From: Ruegeria arenilitoris
GTDB taxonomy: Bacteria > Pseudomonadota > Alphaproteobacteria > Rhodobacterales > Rhodobacteraceae
Assembly: GCF_013032445.1 (NCBI RefSeq)
Contig: NZ_WQCA01000009.1
Span: 62,001 to 126,000 of the forward strand
Direction: 5' to 3'
Length of the DNA stretch: 64,000 nucleotides
The translations under genes were made by a program, and so were the position numbers. Shown here piece by piece: positions 42,614 through 50,809 of the stretch; positions within the stretch are counted from its first letter, which is position 1; every line of letters begins with the position of its first letter. Under the pieces are notes generated by a model, which was given only the letters and a program-made list of their open reading frames with translations, was not told the DNA's origin and made no database searches.

Positions 42614-43336
42614 TCAGACGAAGAATTGCGCACCGTTGGCCGAAATGGTCGAGCCGTTGATGAACTGAGAATCATCCGACGCCAGGAACGCCACGCAGCG
42701 GGCGATTTCCTCGGGCTCACCCAGACGACCGGCCGGGATCTGGCCGATGATGGATTCGCGAACTTTTTCCGGAACTGCCATGACCATTTCGGTCGCGATG
42801 TAACCGGGGCAGATCGCGTTGGCGGTGATGCCTGCGCGCGCGCCTTCCTGCGCCAGCGACTTGACGATGCCCAGATCGCCCGCTTTGGTCGCGGCATAGT
42901 TCACCTGCGCAAACTGACCTTTCTGACCGTTGATCGAGCTGATGACGATCACGCGGCCAAATTTGCGCTCGCGCATACCGTTCCAGACGGGGTGCACGGT
43001 GTTGAACACGCCGGTCAGGTTGGTGTCGATCACCTGGTGCCACTGTTCCGGGGTCATCTTGTGGAACGGCGCATCACGAGTGATGCCCGCATTGGCGACC
43101 ACGATGTCGATCGGGCCAACCTCGGCCTCAACCTTTTCGAGGCCTGCTTTGGATTCGTCGTAATCGGCCACGTTCCACTTGTAGGTGGCGATGCCGGTTT
43201 CCTCGGTGAATTTTGCCGCCGCTTCGTCGTTCCCGGCATAGGTGGCTGCAACATTATACCCTTCGGCCTTAAGCGCCTTGGAAATTGCTGCGCCGATGCC
43301 GCGGGAACCGCCGGTAACGAGTGCTGTACGTGCCAT
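42614..43336 (-). CDS. phbB: Acetoacetyl-CoA reductase
   Basis: 240 residues, short-chain dehydrogenase. It reduces acetoacetyl-CoA to (R)-3-hydroxybutyryl-CoA with NADPH for polyhydroxybutyrate. Visible are ALVTGGSRGIGAAISKALKA at the N-terminus, VVANAGITRDAPFHKM, VIVISSINGQKGQFAQVNYA (catalytic Ser and Tyr with AATKAG lysine) and ITANAICPGYIATEM. The start chosen is the ATG at 43336 with GGAGGAG upstream. phbA is the next gene upstream on the same strand, with its own terminator. Confidence 0.94.
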   Translation of the reverse strand: MARTALVTGGSRGIGAAISKALKAEGYNVAATYAGNDEAAAKFTEETGIATYKWNVADYDESKAGLEKVEAEVGPIDIVVANAGITRDAPFHKMTPEQWHQVIDTNLTGVFNTVHPVWNGMRERKFGRVIVISSINGQKGQFAQVNYAATKAGDLGIVKSLAQEGARAGITANAICPGYIATEMVMAVPEKVRESIIGQIPAGRLGEPEEIARCVAFLASDDSQFINGSTISANGAQFFV

Positions 43337-43389
43337 TGAGGACTCCTCCAATTTAGTCTGACTTGGTAATTCTGTTACTCTGAGAGAGA

Positions 43390-43400
43390 TTGCTGCGCAA
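43390..43400. promoter_or_regulatory. TTGC-TGC-GCAA element before phbB
   Basis: TTGCTGCGCAA (43390-43400) is an inverted repeat with a 3-base centre, 54 bases before the phbB start. PHB regulators of the PhaR type are described as binding CTGC-spacer-GCAG elements in related bacteria; this motif is similar but not identical. See 44823-44838 before phbA. Confidence 0.3.
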
Positions 43401-43474
43401 TATCGTTTCGTGTTCGATTGTGACTTTCTGTCTGGTGATATTGTCGCATCTAAGGTGTAAAGCTGGATTGTAAC

Positions 43475-43499
43475 AAAAAAGGGCGCCCATAGGACGCCC
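43475..43499 (-). terminator. Intrinsic terminator after phbA
   Basis: The arms GGGCGCCC (43481-43488) and GGACGCCC (43492-43499) pair over 8 bp with one G-T pair and a 3-base loop. On the minus strand six T follow the stem (A-run 43475-43480). It lies 25 bases past the phbA stop, so phbA and phbB are probably separate transcripts. Confidence 0.75.
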
Positions 43500-43523
43500 T
43501 TTTATGATTAGTTGTCAACGCAC

Positions 43524-44699
43524 TTAGTCGCGCTCCACGCAGAGGGCGACACCCATGCCGCCGCCGATGCAGAGGGTCGCCAGACCCTTTTTCGCATCAC
43601 GGCGCTTCATTTCGAACAGCAGCGTGTTCAGAACGCGGCAGCCAGATGCGCCGATCGGGTGACCGATCGCAATTGCGCCGCCGTTCACGTTCACGATCGA
43701 CGGGTCCCAACCCATGTCCTTGTTCACGGCGCAGGCCTGCGCGGCGAAGGCTTCGTTGGCTTCGACCAGATCCAGATCGTCGACGGACCAGCCTGCCTTT
43801 TCCAGCGCCTTGCGCGACGCGTAGATTGGGCCGACGCCCATGATCGACGGGTCCAGACCGGCAGTTGCGTAAGAGGCGATACGTGCCAGAGGCTCAATCC
43901 CGCGCTTCTCGGCGTTTTCGGCCGACATTAGCAGGGTTGCCGCGGCACCGTCGTTCAGGCCCGAGGCGTTGGCCGCGGTGACCGAACCGTCTTTGGTGAA
44001 AGCGGGGCGCAGTTTTGCCATCGCTTCCATGGTAGCGCCGTGACGGATGTACTCATCCTTATCCATCACGATGTCACCCTTGCGGGTCTTGATGGTGAAG
44101 GGCACGATTTCATCTGCGAACTTGCCGGCGTTTTGCGCAGCTTCCGCCTTGTTCTGCGAGGCGACGGCGAATTCGTCCTGCATGTCGCGGCTGATCTGCC
44201 ACTTCTCGGCCACGTTCTCCGCGGTCTGACCCATGTGATAGCCGTTGAAGGCATCCCACAGACCATCGCGGATCATCGTGTCGATATATTTCATGTCGCC
44301 CATCTTGTGACCGGCGCGCAGGGCTGCGGCGTGGGGCGAGAGGGTCATGTTTTCCTGACCGCCAGCGGCCACGATCTCAGCATCGCCCAGCTGAATGTGC
44401 TGCGCACCCAAAGCAACTGCACGCAGGCCCGAACCACAAACCTGGTTGATGCCCCAGGCCGCGCTTTCCTGCGGCAGACCGGCATTGATATGTGCCTGAC
44501 GCGCCGGGTTCTGACCCTGAGCGGCCGTCAGCACCTGACCCATGATGGTTTCGCTTACCTCACCCTTTTCAACACCGGCGCGTTCGACGACGGCCTCAAG
44601 CACGGCAGTGCCCAGATCATGTGCGGGTGTGTTTGCAAACGAGCCGCCAAAACTGCCGACGCCTGTGCGTGCTGCGGATGCGATTACTACGTTGGTCAT
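43524..44699 (-). CDS. phbA: Acetyl-CoA C-acetyltransferase (beta-ketothiolase)
   Basis: 391 residues. It condenses two acetyl-CoA to acetoacetyl-CoA, the first step of PHB synthesis. Catalytic cysteine is in [20 protein letters not shown] near residue 88. The histidine is in [20 protein letters not shown] and the second cysteine in [17 protein letters not shown] at the C-terminus. AAGGA precedes the ATG. phbB follows after a terminator; the 184-base upstream gap holds a possible regulatory site. Confidence 0.95.
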   Translation of the reverse strand: MTNVVIASAARTGVGSFGGSFANTPAHDLGTAVLEAVVERAGVEKGEVSETIMGQVLTAAQGQNPARQAHINAGLPQESAAWGINQVCGSGLRAVALGAQHIQLGDAEIVAAGGQENMTLSPHAAALRAGHKMGDMKYIDTMIRDGLWDAFNGYHMGQTAENVAEKWQISRDMQDEFAVASQNKAEAAQNAGKFADEIVPFTIKTRKGDIVMDKDEYIRHGATMEAMAKLRPAFTKDGSVTAANASGLNDGAAATLLMSAENAEKRGIEPLARIASYATAGLDPSIMGVGPIYASRKALEKAGWSVDDLDLVEANEAFAAQACAVNKDMGWDPSIVNVNGGAIAIGHPIGASGCRVLNTLLFEMKRRDAKKGLATLCIGGGMGVALCVERD

Positions 44700-44822
44700 A
44701 TAGACAATCCTTTACCATCAAGGTCCTGTGGGAACCGTAACGGCGCGGATCGCAAAGGCAAAGCCCCTGTGAACCAGAGCGCCTCCTGATCCCCCGCTCC
44801 AACTTCACATGGCATAGCGTAA

Positions 44823-44838
44823 TGCTGCAAACGCAGCA
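44823..44838. promoter_or_regulatory. TGCTGC-AAAC-GCAGCA element before phbA
   Basis: A perfect 6-base inverted repeat with a 4-base centre (44823-44838), 124 bases before the phbA start. It fits the TGC-rich CTGC-N3/4-GCAG type reported for PhaR, the PHB-responsive repressor, in related alphaproteobacteria. The match is by eye; no phaR gene is in the window. Confidence 0.4.
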
Positions 44839-44883
44839 ACGGTCACCTTGTCTCAGGGTGCCCCTAGGTCAGTTTTTGCTTGG

Positions 44884-45717
44884 TTAGCTACCTGTTTTCT
44901 GTGGTTTTTCACCTTTCCAAGGAGCCGAGACAGTGGGGGCACCGAACAAAAAGCCCTGTAAACAGTCCACGCCATTGGCCACAAGGAATTCGGCATCTGC
45001 CTTGGTTTCGACCGATTCGGCCGTCACCAGAATCTCGAATTCGCGGGCCACGGCGACCAGGGCGCGGACCAGAGCCTGATTGTCGGGATTGTCGCTGATG
45101 CCGCGTACGAATTGCCCGTCGATCTTGGCGGCATCGAACAGAAACTCTCGGAAATGGCGGAAACTAAAGTTGCTGGCGCCAAAATCGTCCAGTGCAAAGG
45201 CGACGCCGCGCGGTTGCAGCCGGTCCATGAAATCGATCACCAGTTCCGGCACCGTCATCGCCGAACTTTCCGAGATCTCCAGAATCAGCCGCTCGCCGAT
45301 ACTTGCGTCTTTCTTCAGAAACCGGTCCAGCACCCGCGAATACCGCGCATACCCGATCGAACGGGCGGACATGTTGATCGACAGTCGGATGTCAGGGTTT
45401 CTGGCCAACGTCCGCAGCCCCATTTCCAGCGCGACACAATCCAGATCCCGCCCGATGGGAGTGTTTTCCAGTTGCGGCATGAAATCGCGCGCGGGGATGA
45501 CCCGCCCGGTTTCGTCCAGCACCCGGATGAACCCTTCGTAAAAGGCTACGCCGAACGGGGGATGCGCCTGCATGATGGGCTGAAAGGCCAGCTTGCACTG
45601 TTTGTGCTTTACCGCTTCGGTCGCCATCTGGACCGTGGACGTATCGCGGGATGCCACGGCCGCATTCAGCGGGCTTTCCGCGCCCTCGGGCATATCCGCC
45701 TGTTTTTTGTCCCGCAT
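44884..45717 (-). CDS. EAL domain protein, possible c-di-GMP phosphodiesterase
   Basis: 277 residues, one EAL domain, no GGDEF, no signal. The key positions appear kept: glutamate in FYEGFIRVL (EGF in place of EAL), asparagine in RLSINMSARS, glutamate in ILEISESSAM, the aspartates in FALDDFGASNFSF, the lysine in AAKIDGQFV, the glutamate in TAESVETKADAE and glutamine in LQGFLFGAP. It may cleave c-di-GMP, though loop 6 reads DDFGAS rather than DDFGTG. It is a single gene between phbA and a small membrane protein. Confidence 0.87.
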   Translation of the reverse strand: MRDKKQADMPEGAESPLNAAVASRDTSTVQMATEAVKHKQCKLAFQPIMQAHPPFGVAFYEGFIRVLDETGRVIPARDFMPQLENTPIGRDLDCVALEMGLRTLARNPDIRLSINMSARSIGYARYSRVLDRFLKKDASIGERLILEISESSAMTVPELVIDFMDRLQPRGVAFALDDFGASNFSFRHFREFLFDAAKIDGQFVRGISDNPDNQALVRALVAVAREFEILVTAESVETKADAEFLVANGVDCLQGFLFGAPTVSAPWKGEKPQKTGS

Positions 45718-45808
45718 CGCTTTGCCATTCCCCTTACGTCGCCGCTTGGGGTCTGATTTCAGGGCAAAACTATGAATCTGTGGTTAAGGGATGCGAATTT
45801 GATGCGGC

Positions 45809-45997
45809 TTAGCGTGTCGTTTCCCAGACGCGGCCCAAAGCTGCTGCTGCGCTAAACACGGCGCCCATGAAGCCCAGTGCCAGCATAATAAATCCCAGCG
45901 CGATGATGCTGGGCGCGCCGTCTGCTAGTGCCGTCAGCATTGCCATAACCAGCCCGACCAGACCAAGAACGGTTGATGCGGTTGTCAATCTGGACAT
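45809..45997 (-). CDS. Small two-helix membrane protein
   Basis: 62 residues, nearly all hydrophobic: TASTVLGLVGLVMAMLTALA, then APSIIALGFIMLALGFMGAV. GGAGG precedes the ATG. No family that I recognise. It is a plausible but unproven gene between the EAL and sterol desaturase genes. Confidence 0.55.
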   Translation of the reverse strand: MSRLTTASTVLGLVGLVMAMLTALADGAPSIIALGFIMLALGFMGAVFSAAAALGRVWETTR

Positions 45998-46090
45998 GTC
46001 GGCCTCCGGCTACTCGATACGTATCACATCCGCTGAATATGGAATGTGAAATCACGCTTTCAAGGACAGGGGGGCGTCGGACCGGCGGAT

Positions 46091-47062
46091 TTAAGCCTGT
46101 TTTGCCTGCGTATTGGGCGTTTTGGCCTCAAATTGCTCAAATCCGGGCGTTCCGCGATCTTCCGGATGCCTGGCCAGGTGCTTAGCTTTGATTTCTTCCG
46201 AGCTCTCGCGGCTGCCGTCGTGGCTGTAGCCCGGCGGTGCAAAGCAATAGGCCAGACGTTCGCGCAAGGTCAGCCCGGGTTGGGTCGCGTCGCGCCAGAT
46301 GCTGACCCATTCGTGAAAGGCCACGCGCAGCGGGTTGAACGTGCCGATATTGTGGACCAGCCCGTAATCGACCCGGTCATCCTCTTGTTCCGGCACGAAA
46401 GTCCCGAACATCTTGTCCCAGATGATGAAGACGCCTGCGTAGTTGCAATCCAGATAGCGTGCGTTGCGGCCGTGATGGGCGCGATGGTGGCTCGGCGTGT
46501 TCATTACCGCCTCGAACCAGCGGGGCATCTTGCCGATGGCTTCGGTGTGAATCCAGAACTGGTAGATCAGGTTCAGACCGCCGCAGAACAGTACCATCGC
46601 CGGGTGAAAACCCAGCAGGATCAGTGGCGCGCGCACCACCATCATGAAGGTGAAGGTATAGGTCCAGGTTTGCCGTAGCGCGGTGGTTAGGTTGTAATGC
46701 TGCGAGCTGTGGTGGTTCACATGGCTGGCCCAGACCCAGCGGATGCGATGGCCAAAGCGATGCACCCAGTAATACCGCAGGTCGTCCAGCACAAAGCACA
46801 GGATGATCACCGGGATCGAGGTGCCCAGGTTCAGCGGCGTGATCTGCCACAGCCACATGAAGAACGCATAAGCGATGAAGCCCAGCAAAAAGCCCGAGGC
46901 GATGTTTCCTGCCCCCATCACCAGCGAGGTCACCGCATCGCGCGTCTCATACCGGCCGCCTTTGCCTTTGATGGCGATCCACAGGAATTCGGCTAGAATG
47001 GCGGCGATAAAGAAGGGCACCGCCCATTGCACGGCATCGGGGAAGGTTATTTGGTCGGTCAT
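46091..47062 (-). CDS. Sterol desaturase/fatty acid hydroxylase family protein
   Basis: 323 residues from the ATG at 47062 (MTDQITFPDAVQWAVPFFIA), overlapping the stop of the upstream gene. The diiron histidine boxes are complete: YYWVHRFGHRIRWVWASHVN with HHSSQHYNLTT (HxxxH, HxxHH) and NTPSHHRAHHGRNARYLDCN (HxxHH). Several helices place it in the inner membrane. Related enzymes hydroxylate or desaturate lipids or cleave alkylglycerol ethers; the substrate is unknown. Confidence 0.9.
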   Translation of the reverse strand: MTDQITFPDAVQWAVPFFIAAILAEFLWIAIKGKGGRYETRDAVTSLVMGAGNIASGFLLGFIAYAFFMWLWQITPLNLGTSIPVIILCFVLDDLRYYWVHRFGHRIRWVWASHVNHHSSQHYNLTTALRQTWTYTFTFMMVVRAPLILLGFHPAMVLFCGGLNLIYQFWIHTEAIGKMPRWFEAVMNTPSHHRAHHGRNARYLDCNYAGVFIIWDKMFGTFVPEQEDDRVDYGLVHNIGTFNPLRVAFHEWVSIWRDATQPGLTLRERLAYCFAPPGYSHDGSRESSEEIKAKHLARHPEDRGTPGFEQFEAKTPNTQAKQA

Positions 47063-47445
47063 GCGGGGTCCATCAGAAGTTCCCAATGGGGGCGTTCGAA
47101 TTCGTCTAGGCGGATGATGGCTTTGGGTGTGCCGAAGTCGTGGAATTGGATTTCAAACCCATCGGGGTGATCCAGCCAGTCGAAATCCAGCAGATGCCGC
47201 GCCACGGTATCGGCGCCAAAGGACCACAGCAGCCCGTTGCCGGTCTCGGTGCGGATCAGGGCCGCGTGTTTGTTGTGGGCAATGGTGATGTCGATGATTT
47301 CGTCGTCAGGCGCATGGCGCAACCACTCCGAGCGCGCTGTCTCAGGCGTCAGTTCACGCATCTTGGACAGTCCGGTCAAATGCAGCATCACCGTTACGCC
47401 GACGATGCCTCCGACAACCAGAACCAGCAGTATTTCAAGCGGCAT
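47059..47445 (-). CDS. Unknown membrane-anchored protein before the desaturase gene
   Basis: 128 residues. One N-terminal helix (LEILLVLVVGGIVGVTVMLH) is followed by a soluble domain with AHNKHAALIRTETGNGLLWS and DGFEIQFHDFGTPKAIIRLD. I recognise no family. Its stop overlaps the desaturase start (ATGA), so the two are probably made together and may act in one process. Confidence 0.75.
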   Translation of the reverse strand: MPLEILLVLVVGGIVGVTVMLHLTGLSKMRELTPETARSEWLRHAPDDEIIDITIAHNKHAALIRTETGNGLLWSFGADTVARHLLDFDWLDHPDGFEIQFHDFGTPKAIIRLDEFERPHWELLMDPA

Positions 47446-47504
47446 TCCGTCCTCCCGCCCGCAGAGTGCAGAGCGGTCAGGATGCTGTCAAAGGTTGCGT
47501 GGCG

Positions 47505-47834
47505 TCAGCCAGTTTCGAGCGTCTCGAGGATTTCGTGCTGCACGACACGTTCGACAAAGGGCACCAGACCGTCAGGGCCGGACGCCCGATCCTTGAGGTG
47601 AATGCAGATATCCGGCCTGCGGGCGGCGATGATGCCCACCAACTCGCCGCGTATCTTGTCATCCAGACCGGCGCCCATGATGGCGCAGACAATCCGGGGC
47701 TCGGCATCCAGTTGCCGCCGGACCTCATCGGGGTCATGCGCGCCCAGCCATTGGATCGGCATGTGGTCCAACTGCCGCGCCACGTCGCCGATGACGTTGG
47801 GCAAGCGGCCAATCAACAGAACGACGGGTTTCAT
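47505..47834 (-). CDS. Unknown small cytosolic protein
   Basis: 109 residues: KPVVLLIGRLPNVIGDVARQ, PRIVCAIMGAGLDDKIRGEL and DICIHLKDRASGPDGLVPFV. The alternating strands and helices look like a small Rossmann-like (receiver-like) fold, but phosphorylation residues are not evident. GGAGG lies before the ATG. It is on the same strand as its neighbours, with gaps of 59 and 89 bases. Confidence 0.65.
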   Translation of the reverse strand: MKPVVLLIGRLPNVIGDVARQLDHMPIQWLGAHDPDEVRRQLDAEPRIVCAIMGAGLDDKIRGELVGIIAARRPDICIHLKDRASGPDGLVPFVERVVQHEILETLETG

Positions 47835-47858
47835 AGTCGCCTCCGTATCCAGTTTCGC

Positions 47859-47882
47859 ACCGCCAACGGTTTGGATGGCGGT
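47859..47882 (-). terminator. Hairpin downstream of the 121-residue gene
   Basis: The arms ACCGCCA (47859-47865) and TGGCGGT (47876-47882) form a 7-bp stem with a 10-base loop, 41 bases past the stop at 47924. It lacks a T tract, so termination would need Rho. Confidence 0.35.
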
Positions 47883-47923
47883 AACGTTAGATTAGCATGG
47901 AATTCGATCAGAAGTGTGATTGG

Positions 47924-48289
47924 CTATTGCAGCGTGTAGATCGTCGAACTTCCCTTGCCCTTCTCACGCGTCATTTTTACGGTGGTCCCGTCCACTTCGA
48001 AAACCTGACAATCAGTGCCAAGGGCTTTGCCATCCAGCACACCATTGCGGCACCAGAATTTCTTGTTCCACACCCAGTTGCCGCTGAACTTTTTCCCGTT
48101 GGTCAACTTAGCCGAGATTGTACCATCTGCATTGGCAATAAAGACATTGCCTTGGTCATCGACGAGTTTTTTGCCGACAAGTTCTTTGTTGAACTGGTCG
48201 GCTGTTTTGACCCTCTTAAAGTCAGCCTGAGCCGTCCCCGCAACTATCAATGCGGCCGCAACAATTGGTACCAGTTTTAATCCAGTCAT
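47924..48289 (-). CDS. Secreted small protein of unknown function
   Basis: 121 residues with signal peptide MTGLKLVPIVAAALIVAGTAQA. The mature part has FNKELVGKKLVDDQGNVFIA, TISAKLTNGKKFSGNWVWNK and KFWCRNGVLDGKALGTDCQV. It looks like a small beta-barrel with a possible disulfide (two cysteines), secreted to the periplasm. I recognise no named family. GGGGGAATAG precedes the ATG. It follows the tlpA-like gene by 66 bases. Confidence 0.75.
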   Translation of the reverse strand: MTGLKLVPIVAAALIVAGTAQADFKRVKTADQFNKELVGKKLVDDQGNVFIANADGTISAKLTNGKKFSGNWVWNKKFWCRNGVLDGKALGTDCQVFEVDGTTVKMTREKGKGSSTIYTLQ

Positions 48290-48355
48290 TACTATTCCCC
48301 CAAAACAATTGAGATCGGGAGAATAGCACGATTCGGGTCACCACGGACGCAGGCA

Positions 48356-48922
48356 TTAACTTTCAGCACCCACCAGCGTCGAAACGATCGCCTTGGCGCT
48401 GTCCGAATTCCATTCTGCGTCGCCGATCAGCCGGGCGATCTCGTCGCCATTGGGATCAAGGATCACCGTGATCGGCAGGGCGATCACGCCGAATTCCCGC
48501 GCCACGGCCGAGCCCTTGTCCTGATGGCGGGGCAGGTTTTCGATGCCGTTCTCTTCGAAGAACTTTTTGATCCCTGCGGGCGAGTTGCGCCCGGTGGCGA
48601 GGGTCAGTACCTCGAACTTGTCGCCGCCGAACTCGGCCTGCAGCTCGGCAATCTGGGGCATTTCCTTGCGGCAGGGCGCACACCATGTGGCCCAGAAGTT
48701 CAGCAGAACGTATTTGCCTTTGTAATCCTCAAGCGTCGCGGTGCCGCCGTCATCTTCCAGCTGGAATTCGACCAGTTCATGGGGTTTGGGTTCCTTGTGC
48801 AGGATCAGCCGTTTCAGCGTGCCGTCGCGCAGCGGGCCCAGAGTTTCCGCATCCGTGGCCAAAGCCGCGTTTGCACCCAGCGCAAGGGCCATATAAAGGG
48901 GGATCAGACGAAATAGGCGCAT
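48356..48922 (-). CDS. TlpA-type periplasmic thiol-disulfide oxidoreductase
   Basis: 188 residues from the ATG at 48922 ([20 protein letters not shown]), a signal peptide or anchor with GGAG upstream. The thioredoxin motif is [20 protein letters not shown] (CAPC), and the cis-proline region is [20 protein letters not shown]. Such proteins reduce disulfides, for example in cytochrome c or oxidase assembly. A DsbD-N-like protein at 16043-16855 could feed it electrons. Only 21 bases separate it from the divergent argH. Confidence 0.92.
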   Translation of the reverse strand: MRLFRLIPLYMALALGANAALATDAETLGPLRDGTLKRLILHKEPKPHELVEFQLEDDGGTATLEDYKGKYVLLNFWATWCAPCRKEMPQIAELQAEFGGDKFEVLTLATGRNSPAGIKKFFEENGIENLPRHQDKGSAVAREFGVIALPITVILDPNGDEIARLIGDAEWNSDSAKAIVSTLVGAES

Positions 48923-48943
48923 ATCAACTCCGGGTTTTCTTAC

Positions 48944-50332
48944 ATGACCGATCAATCCTCGAACCAGATGTGGGGCGGCCGCTTTGCCGCCGGTCCAGAC
49001 GCGATCATGGAGGCAATCAACGCCTCGATCGGGTTCGATCAGCGGATGGCAGCCCAGGACATTGCAGGCTCGCGCGCCCATGCCGCCATGTTGGCCGCCA
49101 CAGGCGTCATAAGTGATAGTGACGCCGAAGCTATTCGGGAAGGGCTGCTCACCGTTTTGTCAGAAATCCAGAACGGAGAATTTCAGTTCTCGACCGCGCT
49201 GGAAGACATCCACATGAATGTCGAGGCGCGGCTGAAAGAGGTAATTGGTGAGCCCGCGGGCCGTTTACACACGGGCCGCAGCCGGAATGACCAGGTAGCG
49301 ACTGATTTCAAACTCTGGGTCCGCGATCAATTGGATGCTGCCGAAACCGGCCTGCTGGCCCTGATCCGTGCGCTTTTGGCGCAGGCTGAGGCGGGCGCCG
49401 ATTGGGTCATGCCGGGCTTTACCCATCTGCAAACCGCGCAGCCGGTCACATGGGGCCACCATATGATGGCCTATGTCGAGATGTTCGGCCGTGATCTGTC
49501 GCGTGTCCGTGATGCGCGCGCTCGGATGAATGAATCTCCGCTGGGGGCCGCTGCGCTGGCCGGAACGTCTTTTCCCATCGACCGCCATATGACGGCTGAG
49601 GCACTTGGCTTTGACCGCCCTGCGGCGAATTCGCTGGATGCGGTTAGCGACCGCGATTTCGCGCTGGAGTTCCTGTCGACCGCCTCGATCTGCGCCGTGC
49701 ACCTGTCGCGTTTTGCCGAGGAACTGGTGATCTGGTCTTCGGCCCAGTTCCGGTTTGTTACGCTGTCCGATCGGTTCTCGACCGGGTCATCGATCATGCC
49801 GCAGAAGAAGAACCCCGACGCGGCAGAGCTGATCCGCGCCAAAGTGGGCCGCATCTTCGGTGCAAACACCGCACTTATGATGGTAATGAAGGGCCTACCG
49901 TTGGCCTATTCCAAGGACATGCAGGAAGACAAGGAACAGGTCTTTGACGCCGCCGACAACTGGATGCTGGCACTGGCGGCGATGGAAGGCATGGTCAAGG
50001 ACATGACCGCCAACCGGGATAGTCTTGCCGCAGCTGCCGGTTCGGGCTTCTCGACCGCGACCGATCTGGCCGACTGGCTGGTGCGCGTGTTGGGCCTGCC
50101 GTTCCGCGATGCACACCATGTCACCGGGTCGCTGGTGGCAATGGCGGAAACCCAAGGTTGCGATCTGCCTGATCTCACGCTTGAGGACATGCAGTCGGTG
50201 CATGCAGATATCACTAATGACGTCTATTCTGTCCTTACCGTTGAAAACTCGGTAAACTCGCGCCAGTCCTACGGCGGTACGGCACCCGATCAGGTGCGTG
50301 CCCAGATCAAGCGATGGAAGGAGATGGCGTGA
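48944..50332 (+). CDS. argH: Argininosuccinate lyase
   Basis: 462 residues. It splits argininosuccinate to arginine and fumarate, the last step of arginine synthesis. Signatures: [20 protein letters not shown] near the start, [40 protein letters not shown] and the catalytic [20 protein letters not shown] loop. The ribosome site is weak. It starts 21 bases from the divergent tlpA-like gene, so promoters must overlap coding DNA. Two small lipoproteins and lysA follow. Confidence 0.95.
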   Translation: MTDQSSNQMWGGRFAAGPDAIMEAINASIGFDQRMAAQDIAGSRAHAAMLAATGVISDSDAEAIREGLLTVLSEIQNGEFQFSTALEDIHMNVEARLKEVIGEPAGRLHTGRSRNDQVATDFKLWVRDQLDAAETGLLALIRALLAQAEAGADWVMPGFTHLQTAQPVTWGHHMMAYVEMFGRDLSRVRDARARMNESPLGAAALAGTSFPIDRHMTAEALGFDRPAANSLDAVSDRDFALEFLSTASICAVHLSRFAEELVIWSSAQFRFVTLSDRFSTGSSIMPQKKNPDAAELIRAKVGRIFGANTALMMVMKGLPLAYSKDMQEDKEQVFDAADNWMLALAAMEGMVKDMTANRDSLAAAAGSGFSTATDLADWLVRVLGLPFRDAHHVTGSLVAMAETQGCDLPDLTLEDMQSVHADITNDVYSVLTVENSVNSRQSYGGTAPDQVRAQIKRWKEMA

Positions 50333-50514
50333 TGCAAACACTACGTGTGATCCTGTTGATCGCGGCCGGGTTTGTGCTGGCCGCCTGCGGTGCTGATGGG
50401 GAACCAATACAGCCAACCGCCAGCTTGGGAGTCGGCGTTGGGTCGAGCGGCACACATGTTGGCGGCGGCGTCGGATTCTGGCGCGGCGGACTGGGCGTTT
50501 ATCTGGGTGTTTGA
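50332..50514 (+). CDS. Small lipoprotein after argH (LptM-like candidate)
   Basis: 60 residues from the ATG at 50332 (the argH stop TGATG). The signal ends VLAAC (lipobox), then CGADGEPIQPTASLGVGVG and a Gly-rich end. LptM (YifL) of enterobacteria starts CGLKGPLYFPP and helps the LPS translocon LptD fold; related lppL genes lie before lysA in pseudomonads. The match is short (Cys, Gly, Gly, Pro), so LptM is only a candidate. It lies before lysA as in those groups. Confidence 0.6.
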   Translation: MQTLRVILLIAAGFVLAACGADGEPIQPTASLGVGVGSSGTHVGGGVGFWRGGLGVYLGV

Positions 50515-50594
50515 TCACTTTGCAATCAGCCTGCCGCATTTTTTATGCGGATTTCATAACCTGCCTTGAGCCGTACAATTCATAAGTCGACACC

Positions 50595-50744
50595 ATGAAG
50601 TTTTTTGGCCTGATCCTTTCCTTAGCTGTTCTTGCGGCTTGCGATCCTTCCTACAAACCCCGCCCTGAGCCTCAGGCGAATTCGGGCGGGTCGGGCATTT
50701 CCATATCGGGCTACGGACGGGTCGGCGTGTCGACGACCAAGTGA
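50595..50744 (+). CDS. Second small lipoprotein before lysA
   Basis: 49 residues: MKFFGLILSLAVLAACDPSY, then KPRPEPQANSGGSG and a Ser/Gly end (ISISGYGRVGVSTTK). The lipobox VLAAC is clear. Too short for the usual gene-length cut-off, but the lipobox and position between argH and lysA support it. It may be a diverged relative of the lipoprotein at 50332-50514, as both have Gly-rich C-termini. The ribosome site is weak. Confidence 0.6.
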   Translation: MKFFGLILSLAVLAACDPSYKPRPEPQANSGGSGISISGYGRVGVSTTK

Positions 50745-50809
50745 CGGAATTTACCCGACAGTGTGGAATCCATTGATCCGCTGGGCGGTTTTGGTCTAAG
50801 CGCGCAGTC

